64,000 nt of DNA from positions 1,550,001 to 1,614,000 of the forward strand of contig CP087563.1 of the NCBI GenBank assembly GCA_020974905.1. Reading direction: 5' to 3'. The notes below the pieces were generated by a model that saw nothing but the letters and a program-made list of their open reading frames with translations, had not been told where the DNA came from and ran no database searches. This stretch comes from Planctomycetes bacterium syqfu (lineage in GTDB: Bacteria; Planctomycetota; Phycisphaerae; Phycisphaerales; Phycisphaeraceae). Shown here one piece after another: positions 56,358-64,000 of this stretch (its first letter is position 1; every line of letters starts with the position of its first letter). The position numbers and the translations under genes are program-made.

Positions 56358-57556
56358 AAAACCTGACCATCATGTACATGCGATTCTGGCCTGAGCGTCA
56401 CGGCGGTGTTGAAGAACATCTCTGGCGTTTTGCTTCGCGCGCTGCTGAACATGTGAACGTGGAAGTCCTCACGGAAAACCGTGGTGACCATGCTGAAACA
56501 GAATCCCCGATGCCCAACCTCACGATCCATCGCTTCAAGAGCAATCTCCCGATTATCTGGCGTTGGCCGTATTTGGCGCGTCTGCGGATGTGGATGAAAC
56601 ATCTTTCTGCACACAAGCCCAAGGGGTGGATCTGGACCATTGAACCGACCGCAACGCTGGCTGCAATTCTCTGTGGCTATGGGGATCGCGTGATCTACAA
56701 TCCGCCAAGTTGCCTGGGCACGATGCATAAAGTCTGGGAACACCAGCAGCACATTGAGACCATGAAAATCAGTGGTTTACTGCGTTGGTTTGATCAGATG
56801 GCATTCACGCGTGCTGCCAAGGTTGTCGTTGCCAGCCGGTCTCTGGGTAAACAGTACACGCTTTGCTACGGCGTTCGTGACAATGTGCATGTCGTGCCAC
56901 GCGGTGCGGATACCGAGTTGATCCAGGAGATGCCCAACAAGAAACTGGCGCGCAAAACCTTCGGCATTGACGAACATGCTTTTGTCATTGGTTTTGTCGG
57001 CCGATTGGACCCCTGCAAGGACATCCCGCATTTGATCAATGCCTGTGGCTGCCCCAGCGTATTGCGTCCGCAGGACCGTGTGCTGATTGTCGGCGAAGGT
57101 CCGGATAAGATGCGAATTCAAGGCACGATTCGTTCCAACGGTTTGTCCGACCGTGTGGTCATGGCCGGTTCATTGCATGATGAAAAACTCCGCGAAGCCT
57201 ATGCGGCAATGGACGTGTTTGTTCTGCCCTCGGTTTATGAAGGGTATGGCATGGTGATCCTTGAAGCAATGGCAGCAGGCCTGCCGGTGATCGGCCGCCC
57301 CGGTGACTGGAAGACGTCGTTTACGTCGATGCCTGAGATGATTCAGCATCATGTAACGGGCATGTTGATGCACGAACACGATCCTGAGGACCTGGCAGAG
57401 AAGCTGCGTTGGATGTCCTGCCGCCCTGAGCGTCGAATATCGATGGGTAAGCGTGGTCGAGCGCAACTGGCTGAACGCACATGGGAAATGGTGGTCGAAG
57501 ATTACCTGAACCTGCTTGATGACGACGAAAGTCACCTGCTTCAGTCTGCTGCATAA
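56354..57556 (+). CDS. Glycosyltransferase family 4
   Basis: 400 residues from ATG 56354. GT-B fold with MRFWPERHGGVEEHLWRFAS near the start, the C-terminal donor-binding half beginning around FVIGFVGRLDPCKDIPHLIN, VLIVGEGPDKMRIQGTIRSN, and the retaining-enzyme E-x7-E region SVYEGYGMVILEAMAAGLPV followed by IGRPG. Cytoplasmic, transferring sugar to the growing glycan. Operon partner of the preceding GT2. Confidence 0.93.
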   Translation: MKNLTIMYMRFWPERHGGVEEHLWRFASRAAEHVNVEVLTENRGDHAETESPMPNLTIHRFKSNLPIIWRWPYLARLRMWMKHLSAHKPKGWIWTIEPTATLAAILCGYGDRVIYNPPSCLGTMHKVWEHQQHIETMKISGLLRWFDQMAFTRAAKVVVASRSLGKQYTLCYGVRDNVHVVPRGADTELIQEMPNKKLARKTFGIDEHAFVIGFVGRLDPCKDIPHLINACGCPSVLRPQDRVLIVGEGPDKMRIQGTIRSNGLSDRVVMAGSLHDEKLREAYAAMDVFVLPSVYEGYGMVILEAMAAGLPVIGRPGDWKTSFTSMPEMIQHHVTGMLMHEHDPEDLAEKLRWMSCRPERRISMGKRGRAQLAERTWEMVVEDYLNLLDDDESHLLQSAA

Positions 57557-57798
57557 TCCGATGGCCACAACGCCAATTTGCCTTGACCGACCAGCCTGAA
57601 CCCAATTCACAAAAATTTTCAAAAATAACCGGGTCCATGTTAAGTGCCGTCTGTTAATGGACGATGCAACCATTGGCCCGTGATCTGTGCAGTGAAAACT
57701 GCAGACGCAACAGATCAACACTACAGGAATCTTCAGCGAACTGTCGATACTTGTTTAGTGCGTACGATGCGGGTGGGACCGGAAAAGGGGTAGACGCC

Positions 57799-58692
57799 AT
57801 GCCAGTGATCACCGCCATCGTTCCGACATTCAATGATGAGAATTTCATCGAGCGCTGTCTCTGCAGCGTGATTGACCAGAATCTCGACGACGTACAGATC
57901 ATCGTTGTCGAACGTGGGAGTTTCGACAAGACCCGCGACGTGGTCGACTTTTACAAATCCGAAGTGGATCAGATCATCGACGCCCCGGGCACAACGCTTG
58001 GGACGGCGATTAATCGCGCCTTGTCCTTTGCTGAAGGTCGCTATGTGACCGTGCTCAAAGGTGATTGCCTTCTGATGCCCGGTGCCATGGAAACGATCCG
58101 TCGTTTCGTTGCCCGTGAACCCCAGACCGACTGGCTGGCTTCGAGCAATCTGCGGATTGATGTTGACGATCAGCTTCGCGGTGAAGTCCGACCTTCGGTT
58201 CCGCAAAATCTTACAGCCTATCTCAAACATAACTCAGGACTCATCCCCCCTGCTGGCGTGGTCTGGCGTAAAGCCTTGATCGACGAAGTGGGCGTGTTTG
58301 ATGATGACCTGGATGATGCATACGACTATGACTTTTTCTCGCGTCTGCTTCTGGCGGATCACCGACCGACTTTCATCGGGCAGACGCTTGCTGCGGTGCG
58401 TGAATACGAAATCGCCGAACCGGTCAACGCACTGGACACCGCCGAGCAGTACGTGCATGTGTCGCGGAAGTATGGTGCTTACCTGCCGATGACCGAGCGG
58501 ATGGCTTTGTGGAACAACTGTGATCTGCGTCAGCGGATTCTCACACTCGCCCGTGCCGAGATGCAAGGCAAGAACGCGACGAATTATCTTGCCTGGAAAT
58601 TGCTGACGCATCCCTGGTGGATCAGCGATCAACATCTCTGGCAGGCCATGTTCCAGAAACATGAATCAACTGAGCAAAAGAACGTCGCTTGA
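57799..58692 (+). CDS. Glycosyltransferase family 2
   Basis: 297 residues from ATG 57799 (MPVITAIVPTFNDENFIERC), with a GGGG upstream. VIDQNLDDVQIIVVERGSFD matches the GT2 donor site, but ERGSFDKT replaces the usual DGGSTD, and VLKGDCLLMPGAMETIRRF carries a single Asp. An acceptor region is seen in GVFDDDLDDAYDYDFFSRLL. The C-terminus (YLPMTERMALWNNCDLRQRI, THPWWISDQH) parallels the GT2 at 55479. Cytoplasmic, glycan assembly. Confidence 0.88.
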   Translation: MPVITAIVPTFNDENFIERCLCSVIDQNLDDVQIIVVERGSFDKTRDVVDFYKSEVDQIIDAPGTTLGTAINRALSFAEGRYVTVLKGDCLLMPGAMETIRRFVAREPQTDWLASSNLRIDVDDQLRGEVRPSVPQNLTAYLKHNSGLIPPAGVVWRKALIDEVGVFDDDLDDAYDYDFFSRLLLADHRPTFIGQTLAAVREYEIAEPVNALDTAEQYVHVSRKYGAYLPMTERMALWNNCDLRQRILTLARAEMQGKNATNYLAWKLLTHPWWISDQHLWQAMFQKHESTEQKNVA

Positions 58693-58737
58693 CACGCAAA
58701 TAATTTGACTGACTTTTTGAATAACTGGATTTGTCCC

Positions 58738-59559
58738 ATGTCTCAAATGACCATTAACACCCCCTCCAATGACCTGCTTGCCAGATTGGCTCGTAAACTC
58801 CGTGGTTTTAAGATTCAGCCCACCGGTCGGATCACGCAAACCGGTCACGAACTGGCCTCCGTCAAAGTGCATCACAACGGTCAGTCGGCTACGCTTCACG
58901 TGCGATTGGGGACGACGGATGTGGACCTGGTGACGATGATTTACCAGGCTCAGTGCATGTATCACCTGCCAAGACAAGTCCAGCCCAAGATCATTTTCGA
59001 CTGCGGTGCGAACATCGGCATGACTGCTTCGTACTTTGCGATGACGTATCCCAACGCACAGATTTTCTGCTTTGAACCCCTGCCGGACAACCTTGCGATT
59101 CTGCGGGAAAATGTCGAGCAGTTTGGTGACCGCGTGACCATCCTGCCTTACGGTGTCTCCGACTCCGTGGGGAGCTTCACGTACAACATGTCCGCCAACC
59201 CCAACAGCTTCGGCGGTGGGACGTTCTGCAAAGTCGGTGGCGATGACGAACGTGCAGTCGAACTGCCGGTACGGACCGTCGGTGATGTGATGGATGAACT
59301 GGGCATCATGCAGGTTGACCTGTTCAAACTCGACACCGAAGGTTCGGAGTATGCCATCCTCCAAGGCACACCCAACCATGTCTACCGCAACGCGCAGGCA
59401 TTGGTCGGTGAACTGCATGGCGTCAATGATTGGGACTTCTGCAATCTCATCGATGAAACACACAACATCGGCATCAACAAAGCCTGGGACCGGCGCTGCT
59501 ATGAATTCGTGGCCATCCGTCGTGATCTCAAGGATGAAGAACAAGCGCTCGCTGCCTAG
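58738..59559 (+). CDS. FkbM family methyltransferase
   Basis: 273 residues from ATG 58738; an upstream TTG (58705) is possible. SAM-binding IIFDCGANIGMTASYFA (about 84-100), acidic FCFEPLPDN and the FkbM-typical VDLFKLDTEGSEYAIL near 195-210. Members O-methylate sugars. As the last gene of the export cluster it could cap the glycan end that the Wzt C-terminal domain reads, as known for methyl-capped O-antigens elsewhere; this is inference. Confidence 0.92.
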   Translation: MSQMTINTPSNDLLARLARKLRGFKIQPTGRITQTGHELASVKVHHNGQSATLHVRLGTTDVDLVTMIYQAQCMYHLPRQVQPKIIFDCGANIGMTASYFAMTYPNAQIFCFEPLPDNLAILRENVEQFGDRVTILPYGVSDSVGSFTYNMSANPNSFGGGTFCKVGGDDERAVELPVRTVGDVMDELGIMQVDLFKLDTEGSEYAILQGTPNHVYRNAQALVGELHGVNDWDFCNLIDETHNIGINKAWDRRCYEFVAIRRDLKDEEQALAA

Positions 59560-59588
59560 TGCAGTCCAGATAACAACGCTCGACTTTT

Positions 59589-59674
59589 CGCCACTCCCGC
59601 GCAGGCGGGAGTCCAGTGAAACCTGCAAATGCGTAGAGCATGCCACTGGATTCCCGCCTTCGCGGGAATGACGA
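59589..59674. repeat. Paired-palindrome repeat copy
   Basis: CGCCACTCCCGCGCAGGCGG...GTCCAGTG, then CCACTGGATTCCCGCCTTCG...GAATGACG. Lies between the fkbM-like gene and the bidirectional terminator. Confidence 0.9.
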
Positions 59675-59730
59675 AATCAAAGACAGCCATGCTCTCGCTG
59701 CATAAATACCAGCGAAACCATAAACCACCA

Positions 59731-59780
59731 AAACAGAAAAACGCACGTGATCTCAGCCGTCACGTGCGTTTTCTGTTTGA
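59731..59780. terminator. Bidirectional intrinsic terminator
   Basis: A long stem (AAACAGAAAAACGCACGTGA with TCACGTGCGTTTTCTGTTT) around a 9-base loop, giving T-rich ends in both directions. It separates the convergent methyltransferase and sulfatase genes. Confidence 0.9.
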
Positions 59781-59801
59781 TTCGAAATGTCTGATGGTGT
59801 C

Positions 59802-61127
59802 TTACGGGATCTTCACCGCTTCGGCAGGCGAATAGACATTCTGTGGTGTCTCCGCCCCACCGCTGGGAACCTTGACCGGGCCGTTGAGAATCGGATCGTT
59901 GGTGTTTGTCATCCAATCATCAAGACGCTTACGCATGTCGTTAAGCACGTCCTGCATGTCCGCGCGATCGACAAGATTGGCCATTTCATTGGGGTCAAAT
60001 TCCAGATCGTAAAGCTGTTCCTTGGGGACGTTGGCCTTGGCCCATTCGTAATTCGCCCAGTGGGTCTTGGAAATACTGTTATCACAGTTGGGCATCACGA
60101 CGGTGTCAAAGTCATCATCCATCCGACGGATGTACTTATAACGCTTGGTGCGTACGCAACGCTTGGGTTCGTAAGCTGCATGATGCGTGACTTCCGAGAA
60201 GACCGCATCGTTGACTTCGTCGACTTCACCGTTGACCATCGGCATGATGCTTTTACCTTGCAGATAGTCGGGTTTATCCAGTCCGGTGAGTTCACAGATG
60301 GTTGGGAAAAGGTCGATGTGACTGACCATGCCGTCGACGACTTTACCGCCGGTCAAACCCTGCGGACCTTTGACGATGAGCATGACACCGATGCCAAAGT
60401 CGGTCATGGAACACTTCATGGCAGGGAATGCAATGCCGTGGTCGGTGGTGCAGATGATCAGGGTGTTGTCTTCGATGCCAGCGTCTTTAACTGCCTTGAA
60501 GACCACGCCCATGCGGGTGTCGAGCTGACGTGCCATGGTGTTGAAGGTTGCCATGTCATAGCGGGTCTGTTCATTGTCCGGCAGCGGTGTCGGGGGCAGC
60601 GTGTACCGCGGATCATCACGCGGGTCCGGTTCCTTTGGGAACTCACGATGGGTCTCGGTAAAACCGACTGCCAGGAAGAACGGCTTGTCGTGTTCCTGCT
60701 TGATGAACTGCTCTGCCCAGAACTCGCGTTCGAGTTTCTCGGGGTTATCCTTTTCGCGATCCAGGAAATAGTCATACGTCAACACATCATGGGGGACGGC
60801 AAACGGCGCGGAGGCTTCATGCTGGAAACCCGCCAGCGCGGTGGTGTACCCGTTGCGATTGAGGAACGCAGAGAGATGCTGCGAATAATCGTTGATGGCA
60901 AAACCACGATGCGCTAAACCCAGCATGCCCACGCAATGCGGCCACTGCCCGGTGAGCAGGCCTGCACGCGACGGTGAACAGGTCGGCCCCGCACAAAACG
61001 TCTTACGGAAAAGCACGCCTTCCTCAGCAAGCTGCTGCATGTTGGGCGTGTCAACATTGTGACCGTAAGGCTGAATGTATCGGCCGGTGTCGTGTGAATG
61101 GATATAGATGATGTTCAACGGTTTCAT
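59802..61127 (-). CDS. Sulfatase (formylglycine type)
   Basis: Hydrolyses sulfate esters, probably on a sulfated polysaccharide. 441 residues from ATG 61127, with GGAG five bases upstream; the GTG two codons earlier is less likely. The catalytic CSPSR at about residues 50-54 followed by AGLLTGQWPH is the formylglycine-forming motif. Metal ligands are suggested by SHDTGRY at the N-terminus and TTDHGIAFPAMKCS near 243. It resembles N-sulfoglucosamine sulfohydrolase-like enzymes. No signal peptide is visible. It is 2 bp downstream of the SGNH hydrolase gene, so cotranslated. Confidence 0.94.
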   Translation of the reverse strand: MKPLNIIYIHSHDTGRYIQPYGHNVDTPNMQQLAEEGVLFRKTFCAGPTCSPSRAGLLTGQWPHCVGMLGLAHRGFAINDYSQHLSAFLNRNGYTTALAGFQHEASAPFAVPHDVLTYDYFLDREKDNPEKLEREFWAEQFIKQEHDKPFFLAVGFTETHREFPKEPDPRDDPRYTLPPTPLPDNEQTRYDMATFNTMARQLDTRMGVVFKAVKDAGIEDNTLIICTTDHGIAFPAMKCSMTDFGIGVMLIVKGPQGLTGGKVVDGMVSHIDLFPTICELTGLDKPDYLQGKSIMPMVNGEVDEVNDAVFSEVTHHAAYEPKRCVRTKRYKYIRRMDDDFDTVVMPNCDNSISKTHWANYEWAKANVPKEQLYDLEFDPNEMANLVDRADMQDVLNDMRKRLDDWMTNTNDPILNGPVKVPSGGAETPQNVYSPAEAVKIP

Positions 61128-61129
61128 GT

Positions 61130-61762
61130 TCACTCCTGCGTGGTGTTCAAATATTTCTTCAGGACCGGCTCGATTTTCTCAGCCATCATGGCATACCCCT
61201 TAGCGTTGGGATGCACTTCATCGGACATCAAATCCCGATGCCCGAAAATCCCACCCATTTGGTCGGGGACATGCGGGCAGCCGGTCTCCTGGGCCAATTC
61301 GCGGTACATGCGCGTCCACGAACCGCCCAGCGGGAAGTCAACTGAGATTAAAATCACCAGGGCGCCGGTCTGCTGAATCGCCCTGATCATCTGGCGGAGT
61401 TGGTCAAAGGTAGCGTTTTTGTCGAGCTTACGCAAAAAGTCATTGCCTCCAAATGCAAGCAGGACAATCTTCGGATCACGGGACAGAACATCGCGATCCA
61501 GACGCTTTAGGCCGTCAGCAACCGTATCGCCTGAGACGCCCATATTCAGAATCTGGACCCCTGTTTTTTCAGAGAGAATCGCAGGGTAGGCCAACTCCTT
61601 GCCTGCACCTTTACCCTCGGTCAGCGAGTCGCCAAATGCGATGATGGTCCTGCCGGTGGGGTTGGCATTGGTGATGGGATAGCTCGACTCGTCACCAAAA
61701 AACCACCAGCCAATCAACGACGCGACTAGCAATAACGCAAGTATGACAATGAGTTTTTTCAT
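61130..61762 (-). CDS. tesA: SGNH/GDSL-type esterase
   Basis: 210 residues from ATG 61762. The N-terminal hydrophobic segment (LIVILALLLVASLIGWWFFG) anchors or exports it. The four SGNH blocks are seen: IAFGDSLTEGKG (catalytic Ser about 45), NMGVSGDTVADGL (Gly), LLAFGGNDFLR (Asn), and DEVHPNAKGYAMMAE near 185-199 (Asp, His). It matches the TesA/arylesterase group; with a sulfatase in the same operon it may deacetylate the same substrate (inference). The gene symbol is by similarity only. Confidence 0.88.
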   Translation of the reverse strand: MKKLIVILALLLVASLIGWWFFGDESSYPITNANPTGRTIIAFGDSLTEGKGAGKELAYPAILSEKTGVQILNMGVSGDTVADGLKRLDRDVLSRDPKIVLLAFGGNDFLRKLDKNATFDQLRQMIRAIQQTGALVILISVDFPLGGSWTRMYRELAQETGCPHVPDQMGGIFGHRDLMSDEVHPNAKGYAMMAEKIEPVLKKYLNTTQE

Positions 61763-62167
61763 CAGCGATCTTAACTCCTGAGAAATCAGTTTAGCGAATT
61801 CACACTGATCAGGTGACTGTTTTAAAACTTGCATTGATTCTTGAATACAAACTGCCTGGTTTGAATCATGGCCTTGGAGCAGTGTAAATAATTACTCTCC
61901 ATGTTTTCGTCGATTTCGTCACTCCCGCGCGGGCGGGAGTCCAGTGAAACTTGCAAGCGTCAACAGAATGCCACTGGATTCCCGCCTGCACGGGAATGAC
62001 GGCAAGTGGAGATAAACGATATGGAATGATCTGAAGTTCCAATGTTCATTTTCGTTCACCCTGTTTGAACAAAACCCCTGATTTTTGCACAGAAGTCCTG
62101 ATTAGGAAGACAAAAACGCTTCATGACTTTGCATGGACAATCGCATGCCGGGTAAACTGGCTGGCTT
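61763..62167. other. Divergent intergenic region with a repeat
   Basis: 405 bp. A copy of the paired palindrome is at 61917-62002, with degenerate arms of the larger element around it (GGAGCAGTGTAAATAATTAC at 61875, GTGGAGATAAAC at 62006). The remainder holds the promoters of the divergent hydrolase and glcD genes, not resolved. Confidence 0.6.
61917..62002. repeat. Paired-palindrome repeat copy
   Basis: CGTCACTCCCGCGCGGGCGG...GTCCAGTG, then CCACTGGATTCCCGCCTGCA...GAATGACGG. Best preserved of the copies outside the larger TA-flanked elements. Confidence 0.9.
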
Positions 62168-63610
62168 ATGCAGACGCATCCAGTCATTGAAGAGTTGACG
62201 CGTGTGGTGGGTGAGAAAAATATTGTCACCGACCCAAACGAGCTGCGTGTCTATGAGTGTGACGGCTTTCCCATTGCCAAGGGCATGCCGCTGGCGGTGG
62301 TGTTCCCGGAGAACACCGAGCAAGTCAGCGCGGTGGTCAAGGCACTGAACACGCACGAGCTTGCCATTGTCCCGCGTGGCAGTGGGACGGGTCTGGCGGG
62401 CGGCAGCGTGGTCTACGACCAAGGCGTGATCATCTGCACCAGTCGGATGACGGCGATTCAGAAAGTCGATCTGGAAAACCGCGTGGCCGTGGTGCAATCG
62501 GGTTGTCGCAACACGTCACTCACCGATGCCATCGCCTGCACCGGACTGCGCTTTTCACCTGACCCATCCAGCCAACGCGCTGCAACCATCGGCGGCAATG
62601 TCTGCACCAATGCCGGCGGGATCAACACGCTTAAACACGGCGTAACGACGAATCACATTTTAGGTTTGGAAGTGGTCTTACCCGATGGTGAAATTCTGCT
62701 CACCCGCGCCAACCAATGCTACGACGGCATCGGCCCGGACTTGCCGGGGGTGATCTGTGGCAGTGAAGGTATCCTCGGCATTGTCACCCGCGTCTGGTGT
62801 CGCCTGGTACCTGACCCCAAGGCATTTCGCACGATTTACGCAGTGTTCAAATCCAACTTCGACGCATGCAAAACCGTTGCTGACGTCATCGCCTCGGGCA
62901 TCCTCCCCACCAGTATGGAGATGATGGATGGTACGATGATTCAGGTCGTCGAAAACGCGTTTCACTTCGGCTTTGACACCTCTGCCGGTGCCCTGCTGCT
63001 CATTGAAGTCGATGGCGTGGACGAAATTCTGGATGACGAAATGAAAGTCATCATCGACATCGCCAAAGCCAACCATGCCTTTGACATTCAGTTCTGTAAA
63101 GACGCAGCACGGCGCGCCGAGTTGTGGTCAGCACGCAAGAAGACGTTCGGTGCGATCGGTCGGATCAGTCGCAGTTACTGCACGATGGATGCCTGCGTGC
63201 CCCGCTCGATGCTCCCCGAAGTCGTTGCCAGGGTCACCGAGATTGGCAAGGAATACGATCTGCAAATCAACAACGTCTTTCATGCTGGTGATGGCAACAT
63301 CCATCCCATCCTGCTGTTTAATGAAGATAAGCCCGAAGAAGTTCAGCGTGTCATGCAAGCCAGCGAGAAAATCCTCGAATACTGCGTCACCGTCGGGGGC
63401 ACCATCACCGGTGAACACGGCGTGGGCGTGGAAAAACTCGCACTCATGCATGCCATGTTCGACAAGCCAACTTTGAAAATGTTCCTTGATCTGAAAAAAG
63501 CTTTCGACCCCAAACAACAATTCAACGACGCCAAGCTCATCCCCAGTGACAAGATGGTGGTCGAGTTGCATCAATCCCCCTTGGCCAATGTGCCCGGAGG
63601 TGCGATGTGA
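62168..63610 (+). CDS. glcD: FAD-linked oxidase, glycolate/D-lactate oxidase subunit GlcD
   Basis: Oxidises glycolate or D-lactate to the 2-oxo acid with FAD. 480 residues, normal for GlcD. The FAD PP-loop is IVPRGSGTGLAGGSVVYDQG (about 69-88), then GGNVCTNAGGINTLKHGVTT and GSEGILGIVTRVWCRLVPDP. The C-terminal substrate half has INNVFHAGDGNIHPILLF and ITGEHGVGVEKLALM, both family hallmarks. The next gene overlaps its stop by four bases and looks like glcE. Confidence 0.95.
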   Translation: MQTHPVIEELTRVVGEKNIVTDPNELRVYECDGFPIAKGMPLAVVFPENTEQVSAVVKALNTHELAIVPRGSGTGLAGGSVVYDQGVIICTSRMTAIQKVDLENRVAVVQSGCRNTSLTDAIACTGLRFSPDPSSQRAATIGGNVCTNAGGINTLKHGVTTNHILGLEVVLPDGEILLTRANQCYDGIGPDLPGVICGSEGILGIVTRVWCRLVPDPKAFRTIYAVFKSNFDACKTVADVIASGILPTSMEMMDGTMIQVVENAFHFGFDTSAGALLLIEVDGVDEILDDEMKVIIDIAKANHAFDIQFCKDAARRAELWSARKKTFGAIGRISRSYCTMDACVPRSMLPEVVARVTEIGKEYDLQINNVFHAGDGNIHPILLFNEDKPEEVQRVMQASEKILEYCVTVGGTITGEHGVGVEKLALMHAMFDKPTLKMFLDLKKAFDPKQQFNDAKLIPSDKMVVELHQSPLANVPGGAM

Positions 63611-64000
63611 CGTTAACCCTCTCTTCACTGGACCAACTCACCGACGCAGTCAACGAAGCGCGGACCACCCAAACGCCGCTGGTGGACTACGGCATTTATC
63701 ATGCCAAACTCGGTCACCTACCGCCTGAGAAGCATACGCCCTACACCCTCAGCGGTGATATCCTCGAACACTACGTCAACGACTTTACCGTCCGCGCCCA
63801 CGCAGGCATCACCATCGGTCAACTCAATGCCCAACTCTTTGAGCAGAACCAGTTCATCCCCATCAACTGTGATGATGATCTGACGCTCGGCGAAGTGATC
63901 AATCACAATGTCTACGGCTCACTGCGTCTGCGGTATGGCTCAATGCGTGATCAACTGCTGGGGCTGCATTACCTGGACAATGGTGCCAACGACATTCACG
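63607..64000 (+). CDS. glcE: FAD-binding oxidase, GlcE-like (partial, runs off window)
   Basis: A GTG at 63607 overlaps the glcD TGA (GTGA) and opens a frame with no stop to the window end, at least 131 codons. The translation has MTLTLSSLDQLTDAVNEART, YTLSGDILEHYVNDFTVRAH, AGITIGQLNAQLFEQNQFIP, then INCDDDLTLGEVINHNVYGS, RLRYGSMRDQLLGLHY. The AGxTIGQLNxxL and G-S-x-RxRYGxxRDxxLG patterns are those of the FAD-binding domain of GlcE/VAO-type oxidases. The C-terminal part is outside the window. Confidence 0.85.
   Translation, partial: MTLTLSSLDQLTDAVNEARTTQTPLVDYGIYHAKLGHLPPEKHTPYTLSGDILEHYVNDFTVRAHAGITIGQLNAQLFEQNQFIPINCDDDLTLGEVINHNVYGSLRLRYGSMRDQLLGLHYLDNGANDIH

Noticed and set aside
59787-60917. 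376-codon open frame antisense to the sulfatase
   Set aside because: The sulfatase on the other strand has the catalytic CSPSR motif and full family length; the antisense frame has no motif.

Overview
The window looks like a chromosomal segment of a Phycisphaerae-type planctomycete that lives on polysaccharides. This is inferred, not proven. The clues are several small pseudopilin-like proteins with a [15 protein letters not shown]-terminus, LacI-type regulators next to polysaccharide-active enzymes, a formylglycine sulfatase, an RNase E with a very long charged tail, and short Cys-x2-Cys zinc-ribbon membrane proteins. No rRNA, tRNA, CRISPR array, prophage or transposase gene was recognised.

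Layout. 1-7.1 kb: ligA, a DUF3553 protein, an S49 peptidase (SppA type), a membrane-anchored hypothetical protein and a large lipoprotein. 7.1-11.1 kb: a chromosomal integron. A leftward intI is followed by an attI-like site with a candidate Pc promoter and five cassettes, each ending in a nearly identical attC of about 138 bp. The cassette boundaries are proven by matching core sites: every cassette begins with GTTRNNN and its own attC begins with the exact complement. The fifth attC carries a 134-bp TA-flanked miniature inverted-repeat element. 11.2-27.1 kb: a carbohydrate locus with a five-bladed-propeller glycosidase-like protein, a clan GH-A glycosidase, two pseudopilin-like proteins, two divergent LacI regulators and three tandem paralogous right-handed beta-helix proteins. 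The third paralog is interrupted by an in-frame TGA. 27.4-30.8 kb: an esterase, small membrane proteins (two with C-terminal zinc ribbons) and a dense patch of miniature elements.

31-38 kb: an amtB-glnK operon, whose PII lacks Tyr-51, a third pseudopilin, and a flavodoxin diverging from a small Cys-rich protein across a Fur-like palindrome. Then come a TIM-barrel protein and a free-standing Clp N-domain protein. 38-45 kb: rne/rng, dxr, a four-PDZ rseP and a universal stress protein. 45-49 kb: a probable BglII-like nuclease remnant between inverted repeats, then lutABC (right to left). 49-59.6 kb: a surface-glycan cluster with Wzm/Wzt-type ABC export, a sugar-nucleotide epimerase, four glycosyltransferases and an FkbM methyltransferase. 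59.8-64 kb: a sulfatase and an SGNH hydrolase, then glcD and the start of a glcE-like gene running off the window.

Interspersed repeats are a major theme. There are seven copies of a paired palindrome of about 86 bp with a CGTCACTCCCGC core. At least four kinds of TA-flanked miniature inverted-repeat elements occur, some nested in one another, and one of these families has also entered the integron.
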